A stretch of 64,000 bases of DNA from Actinomadura sp. 7K507 (GTDB lineage Bacteria; Actinomycetota; Actinomycetes; Streptosporangiales; Streptosporangiaceae), in NCBI RefSeq assembly GCF_004348425.1, contig NZ_SMKK01000004.1, forward strand, positions 1-64,000, read 5' to 3'. Positions 8,662 through 17,089 of this stretch are shown here, piece by piece. Position numbers and translations under genes: made by a program. Under the pieces are notes generated by a model that saw nothing but the letters and a program-made list of their open reading frames with translations, made no database searches and was not told the origin of the DNA. Numbering within the stretch: position 1 is the first letter of the stretch; each line of letters opens with the position of its first letter.

Positions 8662-9689
8662 GGGGCCGTCCCGCCGTTGCGCATCGACGCCGCGAGCTTC
8701 TGCAGGTCGCCCGCCGTCAGCGGGCCGATCTGGCTGAAGACGACGTCGGCGAAGGGGCCGGAGTGGAACGCGCCGAACCCGGTCAGGGTGGGCCCGGCGC
8801 GGCTGAGTGTCTCGTTGAGATCGGCGATCTGCGGTTCGAGGGTCTGCATGGTGGTGCCCAGGTCGTCGACGATGGAGATCAGCTCGTCCTGTTCGGTGGA
8901 GATGAGCCGCGTCAGGCTCTGCACGGTGCGGCTGCCGCTGCCGAGCAGCACGCTCAGCTCCGCCTGCCGGTCGCGCAGCTGGTTCAGCAGGACGGAGGCG
9001 TTCGAGGCCAGCCGGGACAGTTCCCGGTCCTTGGAGTTGACGACTTCCACGAGGCGGTTCCCGTCGGACAGCAGCCGCCGGATCTGCGGGTCGCTGTCGT
9101 TGACGGTCTCGGCCAGCAGGGAGAGGTTGCGCAGGGCGCCGCCGAGGCGGCCCCGGCCCTGCTCGGAGATGCCCTCCACCTGGGCCAGGACCTTGGAGAT
9201 CGTCTCGGTGTCCAGCCCGGACAGCGCCTCGGTGGAGGAGTCGAGCACGTCGTTGACCGTCGTCGGGGTCGAGGTGCGCTCGCGCGGCACCCGCCGGCGC
9301 TCCTCGGGCACGTCCGCCATGTGGGGCTCGGCGACGGGGCCGCTGAGCCGCAGGTACCGGCCGCCGAGGACGTTGTTCGTCCGGATCTCCGCGCGGGTGC
9401 GCGGGCCGAGGTCGACGTCCCGGTCGACCTTCCAGGTGATCACCACCCGGCCGCCCGTGAAGTCCGGTTCGACCTCGCTGACCTTCCCGACCAGGACGCC
9501 GGCGACCTCCACGTCGTTGCCCGAGCGCAGCCCGCCGGTGTCGGCGAAGACGCCGGTCATCGTGTACCGGTCGGCGAGCAGGCCGAGCGTCCCGGTGAGG
9601 AACGCGGTGGTGACGGCCACGGACAGGACGGTGAGCGAGACGACCCCGACGACGACGGGGTTGCGGTCGCGGAAGGACTTGAGCGCCAT
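8658..9689 (-). CDS. mceC: MceC-like subunit of the Mce transporter
   Basis: A 343-residue protein starting MALKSFRDRN. One membrane helix (VVVGVVSLTVLSVAVTTAFL), then an MCE domain (YTMTGVFADTGGLRSGNDV ... VLVGKV) and a long helical domain rich in Leu/Ser. AGGAGG lies 7 bases before this ATG, which also overlaps the mceB stop (ATGA). An in-frame extension upstream falls inside mceB and is rejected. Confidence 0.88.
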   Translation of the reverse strand: MALKSFRDRNPVVVGVVSLTVLSVAVTTAFLTGTLGLLADRYTMTGVFADTGGLRSGNDVEVAGVLVGKVSEVEPDFTGGRVVITWKVDRDVDLGPRTRAEIRTNNVLGGRYLRLSGPVAEPHMADVPEERRRVPRERTSTPTTVNDVLDSSTEALSGLDTETISKVLAQVEGISEQGRGRLGGALRNLSLLAETVNDSDPQIRRLLSDGNRLVEVVNSKDRELSRLASNASVLLNQLRDRQAELSVLLGSGSRTVQSLTRLISTEQDELISIVDDLGTTMQTLEPQIADLNETLSRAGPTLTGFGAFHSGPFADVVFSQIGPLTAGDLQKLAASMRNGGTAP

Positions 9690-10729
9690 CAGCCGCCTCC
9701 TGGGATCGGCCCGGACGGGACGCGGGCGCCCTGATCCGGGTAGTCGTTCAGGCGGGTGTCGTACGGGCACTTGCCGGGCGCCAGCGTGATGCAGGGCGCG
9801 GCGCCGACCGGGAATCTGCCCTCGTCGATGATGTCGCTGATGCGGGCCATCTTCGGTCCGGCCGACTCCAGGAGGGGCTTGAGCCGGTCCAGGTTGCGGC
9901 TGGTGCCGCCCATGACGAACCCCAGCCGCTCGATCGTCCGGGCCAGCTGGTCGGCGTTGCGTCCCGCGAGGGCGTCGGTGGTGCGGACCATCGCGGCGAG
10001 TTCGACGACCGCCCGGTCGACGAGCTTGCGGTTGTCGACGAACGCGTCGGAGAGGGTGACCAGGTTGTCGGTCATCTGCGCGATCTGCTTGTCGCGGCGG
10101 GCGAGCACCTCGCTGACGGTCGAGAAGTCGCGCAGCGTCTGCTTCAGCGTCTGCCGGCGCGCCGCGATGGTGGACGAGAGCCGGTCGATGTTGGTGACCA
10201 GCTGGCCGACCTCGCGTTCGTTGCCCTCCAGCGCCTGGTAGATCGAGGTCATCAGGCGGTTGATCTGCTTGGCGTCCAGGGTGCGGGTGAGCGGGGCGAG
10301 CTGGGCGATCAGCTCGCCGATGTCGACGACCGAGCGGGTGCGGCCGATGGTGCCGCCGTCCCGCAGCGGTGCGGGGGACGTGCCGGGGATCAGGTAGATC
10401 ACGCGCCCGCTGATGGGGTTGCGCCAGCGGATCGCGGCCTCGCTGTCGGAGGGCAGCCGGTGCCCCTCCCGTACCGCGAGGCGCACCTCGGCGCGTCCGT
10501 CCCGCACCCTGATCGCCTCGACCTGGCCCACCGGCGCCCCGGCGATCTTCACCTGGTCGCCCTCCATCAGCCCGCTGACGTCGTCGAACGTCGCGGTGAC
10601 CGTGTAGGAGCCGGAGAAGTCGAGCCGGGCGATCTGCACCGCCATGAACGCGGTGAGGGTCATCGTCACGCTCAGGAACGCCACCAGGCGCACCAGGGAC
10701 GACACGCCCTTCTCGGGACGTCTGCTCAT
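9689..10729 (-). CDS. mceB: MceB-like subunit of the Mce transporter
   Basis: A 346-residue protein. The N-terminal helix (LVRLVAFLSVTMTLTAFMAV) is followed by an MCE domain (YTVTATFDDVSGLMEGDQVKI ... PVGQVEAI) and a helical domain. The tail holds two Cys (APCITLAPGKCPY) and a proline-rich end, as is common for MceB proteins. It begins one base after the mceA stop. It is expected to form one of the six different rings of the lipid-transport tube. Confidence 0.88.
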   Translation of the reverse strand: MSRRPEKGVSSLVRLVAFLSVTMTLTAFMAVQIARLDFSGSYTVTATFDDVSGLMEGDQVKIAGAPVGQVEAIRVRDGRAEVRLAVREGHRLPSDSEAAIRWRNPISGRVIYLIPGTSPAPLRDGGTIGRTRSVVDIGELIAQLAPLTRTLDAKQINRLMTSIYQALEGNEREVGQLVTNIDRLSSTIAARRQTLKQTLRDFSTVSEVLARRDKQIAQMTDNLVTLSDAFVDNRKLVDRAVVELAAMVRTTDALAGRNADQLARTIERLGFVMGGTSRNLDRLKPLLESAGPKMARISDIIDEGRFPVGAAPCITLAPGKCPYDTRLNDYPDQGARVPSGPIPGGG

Positions 10730-10730
10730 G

Positions 10731-11792
10731 TCACCGCCCTCCCGTGAGTCCGGAGCCGGTCCCGGCGGCTCCCCGGTTCGCGGGACAGAGCCCGACGATC
10801 AGCTCGCACGGATCGGACGGGAGGTAGATCTTCACCGCGATCATCCGCCGCTCACCGTCCGGGGCGACCGGCCAGGTGATCGCGCGGTAGATGGGGAGCA
10901 GGTCGGTCATCGTGCGGACGGACGTGCCCGCGATGCCGAGCTGGTCGTAGACGAGCCCGGCGGCGCGTTCGGCGGACCGGGCCCCGGCCGCGAGCTGCCC
11001 GCCGTGGCGGTCCAGGCCGCCCGCGACCGTCCGCGACAGCTCGCCGGTCCCGGCGGCGAGGCGCTTGAGCCGGCCCTGCCCGGAGGCGGCGGTGTCGATC
11101 ACCGCGCCGGTGTCGCCGGCCAGGCCGGCGATCGACGCGCCCACGCCGCGGATCTCGGCGAGCCGCGCCAGGTCGGCGGTGAACCTGCGGGCCCGTTCGC
11201 GGTTGCGGTGGCCGACCGCGACGATCTCGTCGGTGCTCTCGATGACGCCGCCGAGCGTCTCGCCCTGCCCGCCGAGCCCCTGGGCGAGCGTGCCGACGAT
11301 GATCGCGACGTCCTTGGGGTCGATCGCGGCGAGCGTCCTGTCGGCGTCCTGGAGCAGCCCGTTCAGGTCTCCCGCCTCGGCGGTGGAGCCGATGTGCCCC
11401 CGCGCGGCGAGGTAGGGGCCCGTCGACTCGCCCTTCCCCGGGATGAGGTTGATGAACTGCGGCCCGAACACCGATTCGGGTTCCAGCGAGGCCGTCGCGG
11501 TGGCCGGGACCCTGATCCCCTCGTCGATGCGCAGCGTCACGCGGGCGCGGCCGTCCGCGCGCAGCGCGATCTCCGCGACCTGGCCGACCGTGACGCCGCG
11601 CAGCCGGACCGGTGAGGTGGTGGTCAGCCCCTGGCCGGCACCGCCGAAGTCGGCGGTCAGCCGGGTGCCCTCGGGTTCCCAGGGCTTGGTGAGCAGCGCG
11701 TACACGGTCGCCGCGACGGCCACGAGCGTCAGCACCGCGATGCCCGCGCGCCGGAGCGTGGAGCCGTCCCCGTTCAACGTCTGGTCCATCAT
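10731..11792 (-). CDS. mceA: MceA-like subunit of the Mce transporter
   Basis: A 353-residue protein starting MMDQTLNGDG. One membrane helix (GIAVLTLVAVAATVYALL) and an MCE domain (RLTADFGGAGQGLTTTSPVRLRGVTVGQV). A helical region follows, with a C-terminal part containing DPCELIVGLCPANRG. It is the first mce gene after the yrbE pair, and its ATG overlaps the yrbEB stop. The long open frame upstream is antisense or out-of-frame to yrbEB and is not used. Confidence 0.87.
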   Translation of the reverse strand: MMDQTLNGDGSTLRRAGIAVLTLVAVAATVYALLTKPWEPEGTRLTADFGGAGQGLTTTSPVRLRGVTVGQVAEIALRADGRARVTLRIDEGIRVPATATASLEPESVFGPQFINLIPGKGESTGPYLAARGHIGSTAEAGDLNGLLQDADRTLAAIDPKDVAIIVGTLAQGLGGQGETLGGVIESTDEIVAVGHRNRERARRFTADLARLAEIRGVGASIAGLAGDTGAVIDTAASGQGRLKRLAAGTGELSRTVAGGLDRHGGQLAAGARSAERAAGLVYDQLGIAGTSVRTMTDLLPIYRAITWPVAPDGERRMIAVKIYLPSDPCELIVGLCPANRGAAGTGSGLTGGR

Positions 11793-12652
11793 CCGGCGAG
11801 CCTCACCGATCCGCCCCGTCCCCAGAACACGTAGGACAGCAGCAGGTTGAGCGTCACGATCACGATGATCGACAGGCGGATCGCCTTGCCGGCCGCCTGC
11901 CCGACCCCCACCGGGCCGCCGGTGGCGTAGTAGCCGTAGCAGCAGTGGATGGTGATCACGGCGAACGCGAACACCCCCACCTTGATGGTGCTGAACACCA
12001 GGTCGCTGAACGGCAGGTAGAGGTGGAAGTAGTAGTCGTACACGCCGGGGGCCAGGTCGAAGAACCGCGTGCTGATGGTCCTGGTGGCGAAGAAGCTGGC
12101 GAACAGGGCGATCAGGTAGAGCGGCACCAGCGCGATCAGCGCCGCGACGACCCGGGTGCAGACCAGGTAGACGAAGGAGTTGATGCCCATGACCTCCAGG
12201 GCGTCGATCTCCTCGGAGATGCGCATCGCGCCGAGTTCGGCGGTGAACGCCGAGCCGCACTGCGCGGCGAGGGCCACCGCCGCGATCACCGGGGTGATCT
12301 CGCGGACGTTGACGAACGAGCCGACCAGGCCCATGAACGACTCCGCGCCGATGACCTGGAGGCCGGTGTAGACCTGCACGCCGACCTCGGTGCCGAGGAA
12401 CAGCGACATGGTGAAGATCACGAAGATCATGCCGCCGCCGACCACCTTGGCGCCGACGCCCACGACGATGTCGCTGACCTGCAGCGCCACCGTCTTGGCG
12501 TACTTGAGCCGGAAGACGATGTCGCGGATCGAGTAGAACAGCACGGCGGCGACGAACCGCGGCCACATCGAGAGCCCGGCCAGCCACCGCGTCCCCGCCG
12601 TGGAGACGCCCGCCGCTCTGAGGGCCGTCTTGCGCGGCACGTTGACCAGCAT
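11789..12652 (-). CDS. yrbEB: YrbEB-like MlaE-family permease
   Basis: A 287-residue membrane protein of the MlaE/YrbE permease family, with five to six hydrophobic segments. The family signature is clear in the middle (ELGAMRISEEIDALEVMGIN), where the coupling helix meets an ATPase. The C-terminal segments are VFAFAVITIHCCYGYYATGG and LSIIVIVTLNLLLSYVFWG. The ATG overlaps the yrbEA stop (ATGA). With YrbEA it should form the inner-membrane channel of the Mce importer. No MceG-type ATPase is present in the window. Confidence 0.92.
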   Translation of the reverse strand: MLVNVPRKTALRAAGVSTAGTRWLAGLSMWPRFVAAVLFYSIRDIVFRLKYAKTVALQVSDIVVGVGAKVVGGGMIFVIFTMSLFLGTEVGVQVYTGLQVIGAESFMGLVGSFVNVREITPVIAAVALAAQCGSAFTAELGAMRISEEIDALEVMGINSFVYLVCTRVVAALIALVPLYLIALFASFFATRTISTRFFDLAPGVYDYYFHLYLPFSDLVFSTIKVGVFAFAVITIHCCYGYYATGGPVGVGQAAGKAIRLSIIVIVTLNLLLSYVFWGRGGSVRLAG

Positions 12653-13494
12653 CAGAGCTTGGGGGGGAAGGCGACGAAGTACACGGTCGTGATCACGTAG
12701 TTGAACGCGAACACCAGCATGAACGCGATCACCGTGGCGCGGTTGACGGCGCGTCCCACGCCGACCGGGCTGCGCTCGCACTTCATGCCCATGTGGCAGG
12801 CCACCACGGCGGCGATCAGCCCGAACAGGAACGACTTGCCGAGGGTGACGACGATGTCCGACACCCGCAGCAGGCCGAGGGCCCCGTCGAAGTAGGCGCC
12901 CGGCGTCACGCCCTGGAGCAGGACGTTGAACACGAAGCCCCCGACGGCCCCCGACAGGATCACCAGGGGCGCCAGCATGGACGAGATGAGACCGGCGGCC
13001 CACATCCGGGCGGTGACCAGCCGGTGGACGGGATTGACCCCCATCGTCTCCATCGCCGCCAGCTCGTCGCGGATGTTGCGGGCGCCCATGTCGGAGGTCA
13101 TGGCCGAGCCGCCCGCGCCCGCGATGATGAGCGCGGAGGCGATCGGCGCGACCTCCCGGACCAGCCCGACCAGCACCGCCCCGCCGGTGGCCGACTGCGC
13201 GCCCAGCTGGCCGGCCAGGTCGCCGACCTGGAGCGCCACGGTGGCTCCCAGGGGCAGCGCGACCATCAGTGAGGGGAGCATGGTCACCTTGGCCAGGAAC
13301 CAGGACTGCTCCACGAACTCCCAGAACCAGTTGCGGACGTCCCAGGTGCGGCGCAGGGCCTCCAGGGCCATCGCGAACAGCTCGCCGGCGGCGGCCAGCC
13401 CGCCGAGCGTCATTCCCGCCGCCCGCACCGGTACGGCCGTCACGGCGACGGCCTGGCGCCGGCGCGGTACGGGGTGTGTTCGAGGCTGGCCCAT
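12652..13494 (-). CDS. yrbEA: YrbEA-like MlaE-family permease, first gene of the mce operon
   Basis: A 280-residue membrane protein. The MlaE signature is EVAPIASALIIAGAGGSAMTS followed by RDELAAMETMGVNP, the predicted ATPase-coupling loop. GGAGG is 5 bases before the ATG. It opens a nine-gene minus-strand operon that is mostly coupled by 4-base overlaps. The 161 bases upstream contain a tandem repeat and no GAGAAT-type operator, so mce may be expressed separately from the island or by read-through from the P450 gene. Confidence 0.92.
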   Translation of the reverse strand: MGQPRTHPVPRRRQAVAVTAVPVRAAGMTLGGLAAAGELFAMALEALRRTWDVRNWFWEFVEQSWFLAKVTMLPSLMVALPLGATVALQVGDLAGQLGAQSATGGAVLVGLVREVAPIASALIIAGAGGSAMTSDMGARNIRDELAAMETMGVNPVHRLVTARMWAAGLISSMLAPLVILSGAVGGFVFNVLLQGVTPGAYFDGALGLLRVSDIVVTLGKSFLFGLIAAVVACHMGMKCERSPVGVGRAVNRATVIAFMLVFAFNYVITTVYFVAFPPKL

Positions 13495-13571
13495 GAGGCC
13501 TCCGGGGGTGGGGTGGGGGTTTTCCGGAGCGACCGGTCAGGTCGCGGGTGCCGTGATCGGGACCGCCGGCC

Positions 13572-13661
13572 GGTGGGTCACCGGCCGGTGGTTCGTCAGC
13601 AGGTGGTTTGTCAGCAGGTGGTTCGTCAGCAGGTGGGTCGACAGCCGGCGGGTCGTCAGCC
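13572..13661. repeat. Six 15-bp tandem units next to the P450 stop codon
   Basis: Six consecutive 15-bp units start at 13572, 13587, 13602, 13617, 13632 and 13647. The central three are nearly identical (GGTGGTTCGTCAGCA, with one C/T change) and the outer ones are degenerate. The last unit overlaps the P450 stop codon. The array lies between the P450 gene and yrbEA, and its position suggests slippage expansion in untranslated DNA. Confidence 0.85.
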
Positions 13662-14849
13662 GACGACGAGCGGCAGGGTCTCCCAGCCGCGGACGGTCGA
13701 GGTCTGCGCGAGTTTCGTGTTGTCCCAGTCGACGTCCCATTCGGGGAAGCGCTTGAGGACCTCCTCCGTGGCCACGCGTGCCTCCAGCCGGGCCAGCGCG
13801 GCACCCAGGCAGTAGTGGGGGCCGAGGCCGAAGGTGAGCTGCTGGCTCATCTTCCGGTGGATGTCGAAGCGGTCCGGGTCGGTGTAGAGGCGGTCGTCGC
13901 GGTTGGCGGCGGCGACGATGAAGATGATGGCGCTGCCCTCGGGCACGGTCTGCCCGTGGAGCGTGGTGTCCTTGGTGACATAGCGGGCGATGGCGTGGCC
14001 GGTCGGCTCGTACCGGAGCAGCTCCTCGATCGCGCCGGGGATCAGCGAGGCGTCCTCCACCAGTTCTCTGCGCTGGCCGGGGTGCTGGGCCAGCACGGAT
14101 CCCATCCAGCCGATGAGGCGTCCGGTCGTCTCGTTCCCGGCGCCCGCCACGACCGTCACGTAGGTCAGGACCTCGTCGTGGGTGAGCGTGCGCGTGGTGC
14201 CGTTCTCGTCCTCGAACTCGGCGTTCAGCAGCTCGGTCATCAGGTCGTCGGACGGGTTGTTCGCGCGCCAATCGATGTAGTCGCGGAACATCTCGTTGCT
14301 GAGGTTCTCGCCGTCCTTGAGATCCATCTGCCCGCCCGCCTCGGTGCGCAGGGCGTCGTCCACCGACTCCCGGATGGCCTCCTGATCGGCTTCGGGGATG
14401 CCGAGGAGCATGCCGATGACGCGCATCGGCATCTGGTTGCCGAGCGACTCGACGAGGTCGAAGCGGTTCTCGCCCACCAGCGGATCCAGCGTTCTCGTGC
14501 AGAACTCCCGGACCCTGGGCTCCAGCGCGGAGATCCGCCGGGGGGTGAAGACGCGGGCGAGCAGCCGGCGGTGGATGTCGTGGATGGGCGGGTCCTCGAA
14601 GATGAGCGTGCCCGGAGGGATCTCGATGCCCGATTTGATCAGTTCGAGGATCCCGCCGCGGACCGAGGAGAACGTCTGCCAGTTCGGCAGGCCCTGGTCG
14701 ATGTCGGAGAAACGGGTGACGGCGTAGAAGTCGTGCTCGGCGTTGTAGTAGAGAGGCGCCTCTTCCCTGAGGCGGCGGTACGTCGGGTACGGGTCCTGCC
14801 AGACACCCCAGTCGTAGGGGCTCCAGTGAACGGAGTCTTCCGCGGTCAT
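13656..14849 (-). CDS. Cytochrome P450
   Basis: A 397-residue soluble bacterial P450. The I-helix oxygen motif is AGAGNETT, the K-helix ExxR is EELLRYEP, and the heme loop is FGLGPHYCLGAALAR, with Cys as the iron ligand. It is the last gene of a minus-strand operon with a molybdenum hydroxylase and a mycofactocin-type SDR, and starts 25 bases after the SDR stop. It probably hydroxylates an alicyclic or terpenoid-like substrate using a ferredoxin, but no ferredoxin gene is in this operon. The CYP family cannot be assigned by eye. Confidence 0.93.
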   Translation of the reverse strand: MTAEDSVHWSPYDWGVWQDPYPTYRRLREEAPLYYNAEHDFYAVTRFSDIDQGLPNWQTFSSVRGGILELIKSGIEIPPGTLIFEDPPIHDIHRRLLARVFTPRRISALEPRVREFCTRTLDPLVGENRFDLVESLGNQMPMRVIGMLLGIPEADQEAIRESVDDALRTEAGGQMDLKDGENLSNEMFRDYIDWRANNPSDDLMTELLNAEFEDENGTTRTLTHDEVLTYVTVVAGAGNETTGRLIGWMGSVLAQHPGQRRELVEDASLIPGAIEELLRYEPTGHAIARYVTKDTTLHGQTVPEGSAIIFIVAAANRDDRLYTDPDRFDIHRKMSQQLTFGLGPHYCLGAALARLEARVATEEVLKRFPEWDVDWDNTKLAQTSTVRGWETLPLVVG

Positions 14850-14874
14850 CAGCTCGGCCTCCGGTTCCGCGCCT

Positions 14875-15711
14875 TCACTTGATCATGGCTCCGGCGTCGA
14901 CCGGGAGGGTCACGCCGGTGATGTAGCGCGCTTCGTCCGACGACAGGAAGAGGGCCGCGTTGGCGATGTCCTCCGCTTCCACCCACGGGACCGGGAGGGC
15001 GTTCATCATCTGCGAGATCGGCGCCATGTCCTCCTGGGTCGGGTTCTCCAGGTCCGGACGGAACATCCGGTAGGTCATGTCGTTCAGCAGCATCGGCGTG
15101 CTCACCTGCGTGGGGTGGATGGAGTTGACGCGGATGCTGTGCTCGGCGAGCTCGACCGCCAGGGTGCGCATCAGCCCGACCACGCCGTGCTTGGCGGAGA
15201 CGTAGTTGCCGACGTGCGGGTGGGCCTTCAGCCCGCCCACCGAGCTGGTCAGCACGATCGACCCGCCCCGGCCGCCCTCGATGATGTGCGGGATCGACAC
15301 CTTGGCGGTGTGGAAGACCCCGGTCAGGTTGACGTCGATCGAGTCCCGCCACAGCTTGGCGTCGAGGTCCTTGATCGGGGCGCCGTCGGCGGCGAGGCCC
15401 GCGTTGGCGATGGCGATGTCCAGCCGGCCGAGCTGCGTCACGCCGTCGTCGACGACGGCCTTCAGCGCGTCGTAGTCGCGCACGTCGATCTGCGCGGCGA
15501 TGATGCGCTGCCCCTGGGCCTTGACCAGCTCCACGGTCTGGTCGAGGTCCTCCGGCGTGGACATGGGGATGGGCACGGTGTCGATCTGCTTGCAGACATC
15601 GACGGCGATGATGTCCGCGCCCTCCTGCGCCAGGCGCACGGCGTGGGCGCGTCCCTGCCCGCGTGCCGCTCCGGTGATGAAAGCGACTTTGCCCTCGACT
15701 CGTCCGGACAT
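14875..15711 (-). CDS. Mycofactocin-type SDR oxidoreductase
   Basis: A 278-residue short-chain dehydrogenase. The cofactor loop reads KVAFITGAARGQGRAHAVRL and continues with DIIAVDVC, the signature of the mycofactocin-coupled SDR family. That family holds its nicotinamide tightly and is thought to recycle it with mycofactocin. The catalytic Ser (SSVGG) and YVSAK are present. It lies 2 bases after the molybdenum hydroxylase small subunit, which suggests that the alcohol it oxidises is made by, or feeds, that enzyme. The substrate is unknown. Confidence 0.92.
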   Translation of the reverse strand: MSGRVEGKVAFITGAARGQGRAHAVRLAQEGADIIAVDVCKQIDTVPIPMSTPEDLDQTVELVKAQGQRIIAAQIDVRDYDALKAVVDDGVTQLGRLDIAIANAGLAADGAPIKDLDAKLWRDSIDVNLTGVFHTAKVSIPHIIEGGRGGSIVLTSSVGGLKAHPHVGNYVSAKHGVVGLMRTLAVELAEHSIRVNSIHPTQVSTPMLLNDMTYRMFRPDLENPTQEDMAPISQMMNALPVPWVEAEDIANAALFLSSDEARYITGVTLPVDAGAMIK

Positions 15712-15713
15712 CG

Positions 15714-16208
15714 TTACCTCTCTTCGGTTGGTTGGAGCCGCTCGTCCTGCGCCGCCGCGCGGACGGCCTTGAAGATGCCCTGGTAGCCGGTGCAGCGGCA
15801 CAGGTTGCCCGACAGGCCGTCCCGGATCTCCTGGTCGGTGGGGTCGGGGTTGTCGCGCAGGAACGCGGTGACGGAGACGACGAAGCCCGGAGTGCAGAAA
15901 CCGCACTGGAGCCCGTGATGCTCGCGGAAGGCGGCCTGGACGGGGGACAGTTCGCCGTCGGGCGACGCGATGCCCTCGACCGTGGTGATCTCCGCGCCGT
16001 CGGCCTGCACGGCGAAGACCAGGCAGGCGCGCACGGCCTCGCCGTCCAGCATGACGCTGCACGCTCCGCAGACGCCGTGCTCGCAGCCCAGGTGGGTGCC
16101 GGTCAGCCGGCAGCGTTCACGCAGGAAGTCGGCCAGCGTGAGGCGCGGCGGGACGGACGCGCGCCGCAGCCTGCCGTTGACCGTGACCTGGATGTCGATG
16201 TCGGTCAT
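15714..16208 (-). CDS. [2Fe-2S] subunit of a xanthine-oxidase-family hydroxylase
   Basis: A 164-residue small subunit (CoxS/XdhC-type electron transfer). The N-terminal plant-type ferredoxin cluster is CEHGVCGAC with a later Cys (RACLVF). The C-terminal cluster is CGFCTPGF with CRCTGY. These two 2Fe-2S sites are the family hallmark. ATGA overlap with the FAD subunit shows coupled translation. Electrons would pass from the molybdenum site through these clusters to FAD in the medium subunit. Confidence 0.94.
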   Translation of the reverse strand: MTDIDIQVTVNGRLRRASVPPRLTLADFLRERCRLTGTHLGCEHGVCGACSVMLDGEAVRACLVFAVQADGAEITTVEGIASPDGELSPVQAAFREHHGLQCGFCTPGFVVSVTAFLRDNPDPTDQEIRDGLSGNLCRCTGYQGIFKAVRAAAQDERLQPTEER

Positions 16209-17089
16209 TCCTCGCCTCCCGTACCGGCTTCACTGACGGCACGCCGCCAGGCGCGTGCCACGACGTCGGCCCCGATGCGCCGCCGGTGATCGGCGGACGC
16301 GTGCAGGTCGGAGGGAACCGACTCCAGCGCCGACACCGCGGCCTGCCCGACCTCGCCGGGGTCGGCGTCGGCGCCGGCGGAGCCGATCAGCGCGTCCTCC
16401 GCTTGCGGGGCGCGCACGGCCGACTGCCCGAGCCCGAACAGGCCGATGCCGCACCGGGTGACCCGTCCGGCGGCGTCGAGTTCGACGGCGACGGCGGCTC
16501 CGGCGACCGCGAAGTCACCGCCGCGCCGGGCGAACTCCTCGATCGCGAACCCGCTGCGTGCACCCCGCACGGGGAAGGCGACGCCGGTCAGCAGCTCGTC
16601 CTCGGCCAGGTCGGTGCTCCACAGCCCGGTGAAGAACCGGCCCGCGGGGACGGTGCGCGGGCCGCGCGGCGACAGGATCTCCATCCGCGCGTCGAGCGCC
16701 AGGGCCACCGCGGGGTACTCGGCGGCGGCGTCGGCGTGGGCGATCGACCCGCCGATGGTGCCGCGGTTGCGGATCTGGAAATGGCCGATCAGCGGCGTCG
16801 CGCGGGCCAGCAGCGGGACGTCCCGGGCCACCTCGGCGGAACGCTGGATCGCGGTCTGCGTGATGCCGGCACCGATCCGCAGGGACCCGTCGCGCCGCTC
16901 GATGCCGCGCAGCCCGCTCACGCGGCCCAGGTCGACCAGGTGTTCCGGGGTCGCCAGCCGCATGGCGAGCATGGGGACCAGGCTCTGCCCGCCCGCGATG
17001 GCCTTGGCGTCCTCGCCCAGGTCGGCGAGCAGGGCGACGGCCTCGTCGGCGGCGGCCGGCGCGTGGTAGCCGAACGGGGGCGGCTTCAT
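16205..17089 (-). CDS. FAD-binding subunit of a xanthine-oxidase-family hydroxylase
   Basis: A 294-residue medium subunit (CoxM-type). FAD-contact motifs are AIAGGQSLVPMLAMRL (residues about 30-46) and RNRGTIGGSIAHADAAAEYP (about 110-128). The start MKPPPFGYHAP is typical of the family and its ATG overlaps the large-subunit stop. The upstream frame is antisense noise. It accepts electrons from the [2Fe-2S] subunit and passes them to an unknown acceptor. Confidence 0.94.
   Translation of the reverse strand: MKPPPFGYHAPAAADEAVALLADLGEDAKAIAGGQSLVPMLAMRLATPEHLVDLGRVSGLRGIERRDGSLRIGAGITQTAIQRSAEVARDVPLLARATPLIGHFQIRNRGTIGGSIAHADAAAEYPAVALALDARMEILSPRGPRTVPAGRFFTGLWSTDLAEDELLTGVAFPVRGARSGFAIEEFARRGGDFAVAGAAVAVELDAAGRVTRCGIGLFGLGQSAVRAPQAEDALIGSAGADADPGEVGQAAVSALESVPSDLHASADHRRRIGADVVARAWRRAVSEAGTGGEE

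Noticed and set aside
13572-13661. CRISPR array
   Set aside because: The units are contiguous 15-mers without spacers and there are no cas genes.
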